From Bacillota bacterium (GTDB lineage Bacteria; Bacillota; Clostridia; Christensenellales; CAG-138), in NCBI GenBank assembly GCA_023416895.1, contig JAEZGQ010000142.1, positions 1 through 21,258 of the forward strand: DNA of 21,258 bases, in the 5' to 3' direction. The position numbers were made by a program, and so were the translations under genes. Within the stretch, counting starts at the first letter, position 1. Every line of letters begins with the position of its first letter. Below the pieces are notes generated by a model. It did no database searches and was not told where the DNA came from. It saw nothing but the letters and a program-made list of their open reading frames with translations. Shown one piece after another: positions 13,736 to 20,492 of the stretch.

Positions 13736-14110
13736 CTATGGGTATTCGTAGTCTTTTACATGGTCAAAACTTTCCTGTTTTACGGTACCGGAATTGTTCA
13801 CGAAAAACGTCACTTCATCAATGCCCACGGTATTATGCGCGCCGACGTACGGATAGATGCGGAATGTTATATAGTAACCGTATTGCACATGAGAAATGGA
13901 CAAAACTTCGCCCATATAGTTATTCACATGAACGCCTTGTTGAAGGCCATAATAGCAATCCACAGCGTTCTGCAACTGCGGATAAAAACATGTAAGGAGC
14001 AATCCGTTGCGAAGCTCAACTTCATAAGATTGCTCCCCGATTTGCGCAAAAAGAATCCAGATTGTCGCAACGAGAATGACCGCCATGATCGCAAGGAGCA
14101 CTTTCTTCAT
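13736..14110 (-). CDS. DUF3888-like membrane-anchored or secreted protein
   Basis: The 124-residue product begins MKKVLLAIMAVILVATIWIL, a signal peptide or single membrane anchor with no clear cleavage site. The rest resembles DUF3888 proteins of Bacillus: a helix LLLTCFYPQLQNAVDCYYG, then strands with GEVLSISHVQYGYYITFRIY and the ending GAHNTVGIDEVTFFVNNSG followed by a charged tail. The family's function is unknown to me. I chose the ATG at 14110; a GTG at 14119 adds three residues and no strong ribosome binding site decides between them. The opposite strand is open too, but its product is basic and looks like a shadow. It is a single gene with no same-strand neighbour nearby. Confidence 0.6.
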   Translation of the reverse strand: MKKVLLAIMAVILVATIWILFAQIGEQSYEVELRNGLLLTCFYPQLQNAVDCYYGLQQGVHVNNYMGEVLSISHVQYGYYITFRIYPYVGAHNTVGIDEVTFFVNNSGTVKQESFDHVKDYEYP

Positions 14111-14356
14111 ACTTCGCACCGCCCTGTTGCTAGTCTTGTGGAGGGTACTATGCTTTATATTACATATTTGGCGGTGTATTTATGAAACGAGAAAAAGAGG
14201 TGGCCGCCTTATGAGCCACCGCGCATGCCGCTGAAGGTGACCGGAGTGAAGCGTTCCAGCAGATTAGAAAAAAGAATCGTTTCAGGACATAGATCTACTC
14301 CTGAGGCGGCGAAGCGGATGACTTTGCGTCATACTGACAGAAAAACAGAAGTTTGC

Positions 14357-14385
14357 TTTACAAACCGACAACAACCATGTATGAT
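14357..14385 (+). promoter_or_regulatory. Sigma-A-type promoter for the DEAD-box gene
   Basis: TTTACA at 14357-14362 and TATGAT at 14380-14385, each one base from consensus, are separated by exactly 17 bases. The expected start near 14392 leaves a long leader before the helicase start. Confidence 0.75.
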
Positions 14386-14407
14386 AGATAAGTATTGTAA
14401 AGTATCG

Positions 14408-14426
14408 TTTGCGGGCGACCCGCAAA
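14408..14426 (+). other. GC-rich hairpin at the 5' end of the helicase leader
   Basis: TTTGCGGG and CCCGCAAA pair perfectly around a CGA loop, starting about 16 bases after the predicted transcription start. Such a 5' hairpin could protect the transcript from decay; that role is inferred. Confidence 0.5.
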
Positions 14427-14637
14427 ACATCCCGCATCATAAAGGATTGTGCTTTCTGACAAGTCGTATTTACGGTACAGCATGCACGGGAATTGAGACC
14501 CGTGCGATGAAACGGGGCTTTCCGGCTCCGCCGTATAAATACTTGAACTTGTGGCGTATTAACAATTTCGAAAGACGTTGCTATTCGGCAAGGTCTTTGT
14601 TTTTTATGCTGAACCCCGGAAAAGAAATGAGGAAACA

Positions 14638-15747
14638 TTGAAATACCATGAACTACTATCGGAGGGGATGAAAGCCACGCTCGAACTTGCGGGCTACACA
14701 ACCCCCACGCCCATTCAGGAAAAGACCTTGGAACTGATTCTGAACAAATGGGATATCCTGGGCATTGCCCAAACCGGCACGGGCAAAACCGCCGCATTCG
14801 CCGTGCCCATCATTGAAAGGGCATTTACGGATAACCAAAAAACACAGGCGCTCGTGCTTTGCCCCACCCGCGAGCTTGCGCTGCAGACCACGGAGGTTTT
14901 CCGCAAGCTTTCGACCGGTACGAAGCTTCGTACCGTCAGCGTTTACGGCGGACAGTCTGCAACCGTTCAGATACGCGCGCTTCGCGCAGGAGCGCAGATC
15001 GTTGTCGGCACCCCCGGCAGGGTGAAAGACTTGATCCAGCGCAATGTTTTGAAGCTGCAAAACGTACGAACCGTAGTGCTGGACGAAGCGGATGAAATGC
15101 TGGATTTTGGCTTTTTGCCCGATATAAAAGCGATTCTTGCAAATGTTACAGGCAAGCACCAGACGCTGCTGTTTTCCGCAACCATGAACAAGGGCGTAAC
15201 GGAAGTGGCGAAACAGTTCCAAAATGACCCGGTTCGCATCGAGCTCGGCAACCGCAACGAGCCCACCGAAACCGTGCGGCAGTCCTATCTGACCACAGCC
15301 GAACAGCAGAAGTCAGGTGCTGTGCAAGGCCTTATCAAGCGGGAGCAGCCCCGCTTGGCGTTGATATTTTGCAACACGAGAAGGCGCGTAAAGAACCTGC
15401 AAAAGCAGCTTCTGTTGCAGGGGCTCCCCGTTTCCTGCCTGCATGGCGATTTGAGCCAAAGCCAGCGCGACACGATCATGGATACGTTTCGCAAAGGTAA
15501 AACGACTGTTCTTGTGGCAACGGATGTGGCGGCGCGGGGCATTGACGTGAGTAACATCGACCTTGTGATCAACTACGACATCCCCGATAAGATGGAGTAT
15601 TACGTGCACCGCATCGGCCGGACAGGTCGTGCCGGCCACGCCGGAAGGGCTTGCACACTGGTCAGCCCGCAGGACAACGGCAAAATAATGGACATCGAAC
15701 GGCGATTCCGTATCAAGCTTACCAAGGAGCAGGCAATCTCCTGCTAA
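14638..15747 (+). CDS. DEAD-box ATP-dependent RNA helicase
   Basis: The protein unwinds RNA using ATP, probably in ribosome assembly, RNA decay or cold adaptation. It is a minimal 369-residue two-domain core without a C-terminal RNA-binding extension. Motifs in order: Q motif GYTTPTPIQE, motif I AQTGTGKT (Lys50), PTRELALQ, TPGR, DEAD (Asp149), SAT (Ser180), LIFCNTRRRVK, VATDVAARGID and HRIGRTGRAG (from His324). The start is taken at a TTG at 14638 giving LKYHELLSEGMKATLELAGY, which fits the family start and follows GAGGA by 4 bases; an ATG at 14668 would lose part of the Q-motif helix. It could be of the CshA/RhlE type, but the lack of a tail prevents a firm symbol. A terminator follows directly. 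Confidence 0.93.
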   Translation: MKYHELLSEGMKATLELAGYTTPTPIQEKTLELILNKWDILGIAQTGTGKTAAFAVPIIERAFTDNQKTQALVLCPTRELALQTTEVFRKLSTGTKLRTVSVYGGQSATVQIRALRAGAQIVVGTPGRVKDLIQRNVLKLQNVRTVVLDEADEMLDFGFLPDIKAILANVTGKHQTLLFSATMNKGVTEVAKQFQNDPVRIELGNRNEPTETVRQSYLTTAEQQKSGAVQGLIKREQPRLALIFCNTRRRVKNLQKQLLLQGLPVSCLHGDLSQSQRDTIMDTFRKGKTTVLVATDVAARGIDVSNIDLVINYDIPDKMEYYVHRIGRTGRAGHAGRACTLVSPQDNGKIMDIERRFRIKLTKEQAISC

Positions 15748-15765
15748 AACAGCAACCAAAAAGGG

Positions 15766-15799
15766 AGCTGCCCGATGAATCGGGCAGTTCTATTTTATT
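15766..15799 (+). terminator. Terminator after the DEAD-box gene
   Basis: AGCTGCCCGA pairs with TCGGGCAGTT around a TGAA loop (10 pairs, one G/T), followed by the T-rich CTATTTTATT. It begins 18 bases after the helicase stop. Confidence 0.85.
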
Positions 15800-15853
15800 C
15801 CAGGCACAAATTGCCCGATTCGTACCGATAAAAGCCCGTTGGCGCTCTTTTTA

Positions 15854-15862
15854 TGGTATACT
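15854..15862 (+). promoter_or_regulatory. Extended -10 promoter for the 106-residue gene
   Basis: TGG directly before TATACT (15857-15862) forms an extended -10 element with five of six consensus bases. No good -35 lies at the right distance, which extended -10 promoters tolerate. The start would be about 90 bases before the gene at 15957. Confidence 0.5.
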
Positions 15863-15956
15863 ATTAAAAAAGATGTAAAAACGCGGTGCTTTTGAAAGCC
15901 CGTGAAACAGGACGAAAGAATGAGCGTTATCGCATCAGGAAAGTAAAAGGTAAAAC

Positions 15957-16277
15957 ATGGTTCAAAAGAATGGTAAGAGCGGTGGCCGCTACTTTGTAAG
16001 GGTCTATTTGCACAGCGGCACCAGCACCAACCCGCTGGGCAGCGAAGAATTGGCGATTTTTTGTGAATGCGATTCTCCGGAGCCCACCACCGATGAGGTA
16101 AAAAAGAGGGAGCTGGTTCAATGGGTCAACAGCAACCCCAAATGTAAAAAGAACCAAAGCAATGAAACCTACAGAATCTCCAAGCATGCGGATGCCATGA
16201 CCGTGGTTTTTCTGGCGGAACGGGAGATACAGGCCTGTCACTCGGCCAATCGTATTTTCCCGTGTTTGGTTTCCTAA
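15957..16277 (+). CDS. Hypothetical protein, 106 residues
   Basis: I do not recognise a family. The product begins MVQKNGKSGGRYFVRVYLHS and has no membrane segment or signal peptide. It contains five cysteines (FCECD, PKCKK, QACHS, FPCLV) that are not spaced as an obvious zinc site. The first half looks beta-rich and the middle is a charged helix (TTDEVKKRELVQWVN). Codon choice resembles the local genes and the opposite strand gives only a shadow, so I think it is expressed. The AAAAGG ribosome binding site is modest. It stands alone between two terminators, downstream of an extended -10 promoter. Confidence 0.6.
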   Translation: MVQKNGKSGGRYFVRVYLHSGTSTNPLGSEELAIFCECDSPEPTTDEVKKRELVQWVNSNPKCKKNQSNETYRISKHADAMTVVFLAEREIQACHSANRIFPCLVS

Positions 16278-16319
16278 GCTGGGTTTTGAAACATGTTACG
16301 AAAACGGTATGTTAACGAA

Positions 16320-16345
16320 AAGCAGGTGCCGAAAGGTATCTGCTT
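16320..16345 (+). other. Hairpin with GAAA tetraloop after the 106-residue gene
   Basis: A 10-11 pair stem (AGCAGGTGCC with GGTATCTGCT, two G/T wobbles) is closed by a C-GAAA-G tetraloop, a stable RNA loop. It has no T-run and may stabilise the 3' end of the upstream transcript ahead of the next terminator. Confidence 0.55.
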
Positions 16346-16356
16346 CGGCTTATTAA

Positions 16357-16380
16357 AAAAGGCGGCGTAAGCCGCCTTTT
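16357..16380 (+). terminator. Rho-independent terminator
   Basis: AAAAGGCGGC and GCCGCCTTTT pair perfectly (10 pairs) around a GTAA loop and end in four T residues. The A-run on the other side makes it able to work in both directions. It is about 80 bases after the 106-residue gene. Confidence 0.75.
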
Positions 16381-16386
16381 GCATAC

Positions 16387-16546
16387 CAAAAAAGTGCCTT
16401 GCATCATTTTTTTGAGGATTGCAGAAATTGCCTGCAAAGGCCCGCAAAGCGCCCGAAGCGTCTCGCGCTGAGAGCTGCGTTCCGCACGGGCGGTAATACC
16501 TGAGCGGAACGGCTTATGGTGTAAGCCGCTCCGCCGCCACCGCACA
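16387..16546 (+). repeat. Structured intergenic repeat, copy B
   Basis: This is the second copy of the element at 13459-13578, in the same orientation. The 71-base core, 16476-16546, differs at three positions. The leading stem (16387-16396 with 16405-16414) is changed in sequence but keeps pairing. About 40 extra bases (roughly 16434-16475) sit between the leading part and the core and are absent from copy A. No coding potential is credible. Confidence 0.8.
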
Positions 16547-16803
16547 ACTTCCAGTTGATTGCCGGTTTTATAAACGATACGTTTTCCACTGTTTGGTTTT
16601 CCTCTCCATAAAGATAACAAACAATATGGCGTGCCGCAACCGTCCTCTGTCACAGCGCGCGAAGGAGCATGTTCAAGTGATGATGTATCTTAATCAACGG
16701 GCGCATTTTATAAAACTCGGTGGGCTTCCCTGTGAGATGCGAGCCATTGGCAAAGCCGGGTGTAAAAACAGTTGAAAGAAGTAAGGATGAAATTACATAT
16801 CAA

Positions 16804-16832
16804 TTGACAGTTGTGCAAAACGTCGTTAGAAT
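16804..16832 (+). promoter_or_regulatory. Near-consensus promoter of the marR-MFS operon
   Basis: Perfect TTGACA at 16804-16809 and TAGAAT at 16827-16832 (five of six) are separated by 17 bases. This is the best promoter in the window and implies a need for repression. Confidence 0.85.
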
Positions 16833-16849
16833 AGTGGCTGCGGCAACTA

Positions 16850-16863
16850 ATTGTTCGAATAAT
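16850..16863 (+). promoter_or_regulatory. Candidate MarR operator
   Basis: ATTGTTCGAATAAT is a 14-base palindrome with one broken pair, centred on TTCGAA. It lies between the promoter and the ribosome binding site, about 10-25 bases past the expected start, where a bound repressor would block transcription. MarR dimers bind such palindromes; binding here is inferred. Confidence 0.5.
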
Positions 16864-16881
16864 GTGAGAGGAGGCATGAAT

Positions 16882-17316
16882 ATGATTATGAAGGATGTTT
16901 GGGCCATACAGCGTTATGGCTTTATCTACATATCGGATCGGCTCATGAGCACATCCGTGCACGGCGGCGATTTTATGGTATTGGATTATCTTGATACGCA
17001 TACCGATGTTGACCAAGAAATGATCGCGGACTATATGATGGTGGATAAGGCAACCATTACAAAATCATTGGTACGTTTGGAACAATTCGGTTATCTGGCC
17101 CGCACAACGAATTGTGAGGATAGGCGTAAAAAAAACGTCTGCTTAACAGAGGACGGCCGCCGCATCCATGGCAAAATCAAGAGTGTTGCTAAGGAGTGGA
17201 AGGAAGTTTTGATCGACGGATTTACAGCGGAAGAAATTGAGCAGTTTGCGCACTTATGCTGCAAGGCGGCAAAGAACGCACAGACGAAATACAAAGAAAT
17301 GAAGAATCAAGTTTAA
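16882..17316 (+). CDS. MarR-family transcriptional regulator
   Basis: This is a winged-helix dimeric repressor, probably of its own operon. The start is the ATG at 16882, about 7 bases after GAGAGGAGG; ATGs at 16876 and 16888 fit the site less well, and the longer upstream frame contains the promoter. The 144-residue product has the recognition-helix region MIADYMMVDKATITKSLVRLE and the wing GYLARTTNCEDRRKKNVCLT with the DRR-K signature of MarR. Helices at both ends form the dimer part. Cys pairs (residues around TNCED, NVCLT, LCCKA) could in principle sense oxidants, but that is speculation. An MFS exporter follows after 52 bases. Confidence 0.92.
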   Translation: MIMKDVWAIQRYGFIYISDRLMSTSVHGGDFMVLDYLDTHTDVDQEMIADYMMVDKATITKSLVRLEQFGYLARTTNCEDRRKKNVCLTEDGRRIHGKIKSVAKEWKEVLIDGFTAEEIEQFAHLCCKAAKNAQTKYKEMKNQV

Positions 17317-17368
17317 AGGTTTGGCAGTATCATTTTTTGGCATGCCCCGACAACGGAAAGGTTATTTG

Positions 17369-18793
17369 ATGAACGAAACAACTGTGAACGAAAATGCCCT
17401 CGTAAACGAAAAAGCAAACAAAAGCACCCTCTATGTTCTTGTACTGACGCTTATTATCACCGTGATGAACGGTACTGTATTCAATGTTGCCCTGCCCACC
17501 ATTATAGCGGATATGGGGCTTACTGTCCTTCAGGGCAGTTGGATTGGCACTGCCTACTTAACGATTTTTGCAGTGGGCACATTAACCTACGGCAAACTTA
17601 CCGAAAAATTCAAGACATCCACGCTCATTACCTTCGGCCTTGTTACGCTATGCATCGGGTCGATTGTTGGCCTTGTAACCAAAAACTTTACTCTTTTAAT
17701 CGTTAGCCGTCTCATTCAAGCGGTAGGTTCCTCTGTTATGCCTACAATGGGTCAATTGATACCCTACCGCCTGTTCCCTGCAAACAAGCGTGGTCAGGCG
17801 TTGGGGCTTGTTGCGGCAGGCATGGCGTTGGGCGGGCTGCTCGGCGCGCTCGTGTCAGGAGTTATCACGACGTTTTTAGGATGGCGGTGGCTGTTCGTCA
17901 TGCCGCTCATCGTGCTGTTTGTGCTGCCCGTGTTTCGTCACAACCTTCGCGGTGAAGCTTTGCCGCTCCACCCGCAAACGCGCATCGATTGGTTTGGCGG
18001 GGCGCTGCTGTTAATCACCGTGGCTTCCCTCATGCTTACGTTTACGCTTTTGAACCTATGGATGGTTTTGCTTACGGCCTTGCTCATCGCTGCCTTGATT
18101 GTTTGGATGCGCCGCGCAAAGCAGCCATTCCTACAGCTGTCCGTATTTAATAACAAGCGGTTTGTCATTCTGTTGGTTGCTACGGTGATGTTTGGCATAC
18201 TCAGCTTTGGCATACCGTTTATACTGCCGCTCATGTTAGCAAATGTTCAAGCGGCAGACGCGGCAGCGATCAGCCTTGTGATTTTCCCGGGAACGGTCAT
18301 AGCCGCTTTGATGGCACGCACCGGTGGCCAACTGATCGACAAAAAGGGCAATGCTTTTATGGTTAAGGTATCTGTCATACCCATGATTGTTTTGCTTGTG
18401 ATTATGGCCGTGAGCTGCGGCTGGTCGTTGATCTTTACAGCCTTGCTGATGGTGTTCTTTTGCACGACGCAGGTGTTTTTGCAGACTGTGCTGAACAACA
18501 GCGTATCCCATACACTCTCTCCAAAGGAAAGCGGCGTTGGATTTGGTATGTTCACCATGACCACCTACATCGCCGGTGCGCTCGCAAACGTGTTGATCGG
18601 CCTACTGGTAAGTTTCTTTACACAAACGCCAATACAGCTTAGTCCCGTGCTTCTAAACGGCGACGCGTATGCCTACAGCAATGCGCTTCTTGCGATGATT
18701 GTGCCTGCGTTGTTGATTGGGCTGGTGTTTGTTGTGTTCTTTAAAATGCGCAAAGCTGAGAAAGCAGGAGCGGAAGAGAGCATAGAAGCTTAA
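17369..18793 (+). CDS. MFS exporter, DHA2 (EmrB/QacA-like) family
   Basis: This is a proton-driven drug exporter of the inner membrane. The start is the ATG at 17369 with AAGG 7 bases upstream, giving 474 residues. The sequence has about 14 hydrophobic segments, as in the DHA2 group. Helix 1 contains VMNGTVFNVALPTIIADMGL, the drug/H+ antiporter pattern followed by WIGTAYL. Motif-A-like GKLTEKFKTSTL follows helix 2, and the glycine-rich GLVAAGMALGGLLGALVSG is motif C of exporters, preceding GWRWLF. The acidic residue usual in the D-x-T-hallmark of helix 1 is replaced by N. Substrate cannot be read from sequence. The paired marR suggests induction by the exported compound. Confidence 0.92.
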   Translation: MNETTVNENALVNEKANKSTLYVLVLTLIITVMNGTVFNVALPTIIADMGLTVLQGSWIGTAYLTIFAVGTLTYGKLTEKFKTSTLITFGLVTLCIGSIVGLVTKNFTLLIVSRLIQAVGSSVMPTMGQLIPYRLFPANKRGQALGLVAAGMALGGLLGALVSGVITTFLGWRWLFVMPLIVLFVLPVFRHNLRGEALPLHPQTRIDWFGGALLLITVASLMLTFTLLNLWMVLLTALLIAALIVWMRRAKQPFLQLSVFNNKRFVILLVATVMFGILSFGIPFILPLMLANVQAADAAAISLVIFPGTVIAALMARTGGQLIDKKGNAFMVKVSVIPMIVLLVIMAVSCGWSLIFTALLMVFFCTTQVFLQTVLNNSVSHTLSPKESGVGFGMFTMTTYIAGALANVLIGLLVSFFTQTPIQLSPVLLNGDAYAYSNALLAMIVPALLIGLVFVVFFKMRKAEKAGAEESIEA

Positions 18794-18816
18794 AACAATG
18801 GGCTCAAATTGTTGAC

Positions 18817-18850
18817 AAACGCCCCGTTTGAAAAAAACGGGGCGTTTTCA
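18817..18850 (+). terminator. Strong terminator after the MFS gene
   Basis: AAACGCCCCGTTT and AAACGGGGCGTTT form a perfect 13-pair stem with a GAAAA loop, followed by TCATTT. It is 24 bases after the MFS stop and ends the marR-MFS operon. Confidence 0.9.
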
Positions 18851-18964
18851 TTTCAACAACAAAAAGCTTGTTTGGTAAACTTCAAGCCTTTGGAGCATAC
18901 ATGGCTTTGAGTAAGAACAATAGAATTTCCTTATAAAACAACAAAAAGCGATAATGGTTCTCGC

Positions 18965-18993
18965 TTTACGCTGGCATGCAAACATGCTATGTT
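18965..18993 (+). promoter_or_regulatory. Probable subtilase promoter with palindrome in the spacer
   Basis: TTTACG at 18965 and TATGTT at 18988 are 17 bases apart; TGC before TATGTT makes it an extended -10. GCATG-CAAA-CATGC (18974-18987) fills the spacer, where a bound protein would block polymerase. A 7-bp hairpin (AAAGCGA/TCGCTTT, 18945-18967) overlaps the -35. Confidence 0.5.
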
Positions 18994-19032
18994 ATGCATA
19001 TATCATTTCATAATGTGAAAGGGGTTGTGGTT

Positions 19033-20385
19033 ATGCGTAAACTGGTTGTTTTAACGCTGGTGCTTTTCCTTTGTTTAATACCCGCCACCAGCATTGCCGC
19101 AAAAAACTCCATCGCGATCAATGTATCACTCAATACCCCAGTGACCGATTCAATCCTGGCTGATCTTAACAAGCATGGTAAGGTTCTTACCGTACTTGAA
19201 GACATCAACTGCCTGACCATGAAAGTATACGCGAGTGAATTGGCAAACATCCAAGGTCTTTCTTATGTTTCCGCGGCAAACCCCGACGCAATACGGAAAA
19301 GTGCGCCCATCAACACAGTCGCTGCAACGAATTTTACCAACGGGCTTAGCACATGGGATCTGGATGCCGTTAATGTAACAGATTTCGGTGCAAACGGCCG
19401 CACAGTAGAATATGACGGTACGGGTGTTTACGTGGCCGTGTTGGATACCGGTCTAGTGGACAATTGGCGTCAATACTTCCCGGAGCAGCGAATCGCAGAG
19501 GAATATGCCATTTCGTTCGGCGGTGGCGGCGGCGAGAGGGGGGCGGTATCCTCTCAACCGAACAAGTGGGAGCACGATCAGGATTCTCACGGTACCCATG
19601 TTACAAGCTCCATACTCGGCTATAGCTTATCGGGCGTAGCAATCAACGGCACAGCGCCAAACGTTACGGTGATTCCTGTAAAGGTTTTGAACCAAAACGG
19701 ATCGGGCTGGTCTTCGGTCGTAGCAATGGGTATTGATTATGTAGCAGAACTTAAACTGCATCAGCTTGCAGACGTCCCTGTTATTATCAACATGAGCCTT
19801 GGCGGACCTGCGCTTGATGCAATGGAGAAAGCCGCAATCGACAAGGCGGTAGAGGCGGGCGTCATCATCGTGGCGTCTGCGGGCAATGAAGGCACAGCGG
19901 GCATGGGCTACCCCGGCGCGTACGAGCCGGTGATCTCCGTCGCCGCTTCCGGTTGGAGAGGAGAATGGACGTCATCTTCTTGGTGGCTCCTAGATGTGCC
20001 GGATCCTACCAGCGCGGACGATTTCTACATTGCCGATTTCTCCGGCAGGCAACTTCCCGGGCAAGACCTTGATGTTGCTGCGCCCGGTTCCTGGATCGTC
20101 GGCCCCTATCAAGTAAACAACGGACATATCGGCTATTACTTCCTTGGCGGCACCTCCATGGCAAGCCCGCATGTTGCAGGGATTGTGGCGCTCATGGCAC
20201 AAAAGAACCCCACACTGATAGCAGCTGAGGTTGAAAGTATTCTTGAAGCATCCGCAGTGCCTATGCCGGCAGGAAGCTGTACCATCCTAAATGGCAACGG
20301 TGCATCTGAGACCGTGTCGTGGGATGCCGATGCAACCGGTTCGGGCCTTGTTGATGCGGCGGCTGCCCTTGCTCTGCTTCCATAG
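19033..20385 (+). CDS. Secreted subtilisin-like serine protease (peptidase S8)
   Basis: This is an exported endopeptidase. The start is the ATG at 19033, 8 bases after AAAGGGG. The 450-residue product begins with a signal peptide (MRKLVVLTLVLFLCLIPATS, cleavage probably after IAA). A short I9-like propeptide of about 80 residues follows. The catalytic domain has Asp138 (VAVLDTGLVDN), His186 (DSHGTHVTSS), oxyanion Asn285 (VASAGNEG) and Ser375 (GGTSMASPHVAG), so it should be active. Between Asn285 and Ser375 there is a tryptophan-rich stretch (SGWRGEWTSSSWWLLDVPDP) longer than in minimal subtilisins, and a glycine run (FGGGGGERG) before His186. There is no cell-wall anchor or repeat tail. It is a single-gene unit between two terminators. 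Confidence 0.95.
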   Translation: MRKLVVLTLVLFLCLIPATSIAAKNSIAINVSLNTPVTDSILADLNKHGKVLTVLEDINCLTMKVYASELANIQGLSYVSAANPDAIRKSAPINTVAATNFTNGLSTWDLDAVNVTDFGANGRTVEYDGTGVYVAVLDTGLVDNWRQYFPEQRIAEEYAISFGGGGGERGAVSSQPNKWEHDQDSHGTHVTSSILGYSLSGVAINGTAPNVTVIPVKVLNQNGSGWSSVVAMGIDYVAELKLHQLADVPVIINMSLGGPALDAMEKAAIDKAVEAGVIIVASAGNEGTAGMGYPGAYEPVISVAASGWRGEWTSSSWWLLDVPDPTSADDFYIADFSGRQLPGQDLDVAAPGSWIVGPYQVNNGHIGYYFLGGTSMASPHVAGIVALMAQKNPTLIAAEVESILEASAVPMPAGSCTILNGNGASETVSWDADATGSGLVDAAAALALLP

Positions 20386-20434
20386 CGTCACGTACAAACC
20401 AAGTAAAACCATTCCGCCATGGTACCACGAAAAC

Positions 20435-20460
20435 AAAAAGCCAGCATTTGCTGGCTTTTT
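20435..20460. terminator. Bidirectional terminator between convergent genes
   Basis: AAAAAGCCAGC and GCTGGCTTTTT pair perfectly (11 pairs) around an ATTT loop, with an A-run on one side and a T-run on the other. It lies between the subtilase (+) and the nitroreductase (-) and can serve both. Confidence 0.88.
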
Positions 20461-20492
20461 GGCTGTTGCAAGGGTAAAACAATCCGCACCCG

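Larger units (their letters stand above)
14111..14637 (+). other. Long gap with promoter and leader of the DEAD-box gene
   Basis: About 527 bases hold no gene I can support. On the left is a GGTGGC/GCCACC inverted repeat at 14199-14220. A promoter follows at 14357-14385. From about 14392 to 14637 there would be a roughly 245-base leader with two hairpins: TTTGCGGG/CCCGCAAA at 14408-14426 and GCACGGG/CCCGTGC at 14484-14505. An open frame of 138 codons (14225-14641) runs through it, but its product is Arg- and Cys-rich, unlike its neighbours, and the promoter sits inside it. Confidence 0.6.
16278..16803. other. Long gap with terminators and repeat copy B
   Basis: The stretch contains two hairpins (16320-16345 and 16357-16380) and the structured repeat (16387-16546). 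After these, about 255 bases (16547-16803) are AT-richer and hold no gene I can support. A 60-codon frame at 16593-16775 has a weak start context and no recognisable content. The region ends at the marR promoter. Confidence 0.6.

Noticed and set aside
13760..14185. 141-codon + strand frame opposite the DUF3888-like gene
   Set aside because: The - strand product has a clean membrane segment and family-like pattern; the + product is His/Arg-rich and looks like its shadow.
14225..14641. 138-codon open frame before the helicase
   Set aside because: The product is rich in Arg, Cys and His with no recognisable fold, a strong promoter lies inside it, and the opposite strand is open as well.
16312..16653. 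113-codon - strand frame across repeat copy B
   Set aside because: Its only similarity is to the frame in repeat copy A, explained by the repeat itself; it also runs through a terminator.
16593..16775. 60-codon frame before marR
   Set aside because: Weak start context, no family pattern and no conserved features; recorded as non-coding.
18855..18949. 13-base direct repeat AACAACAAAAAGC at 18855 and 18937
   Set aside because: Simple A/C-rich sequence in an AT-rich gap; no element or gene lies between the copies.
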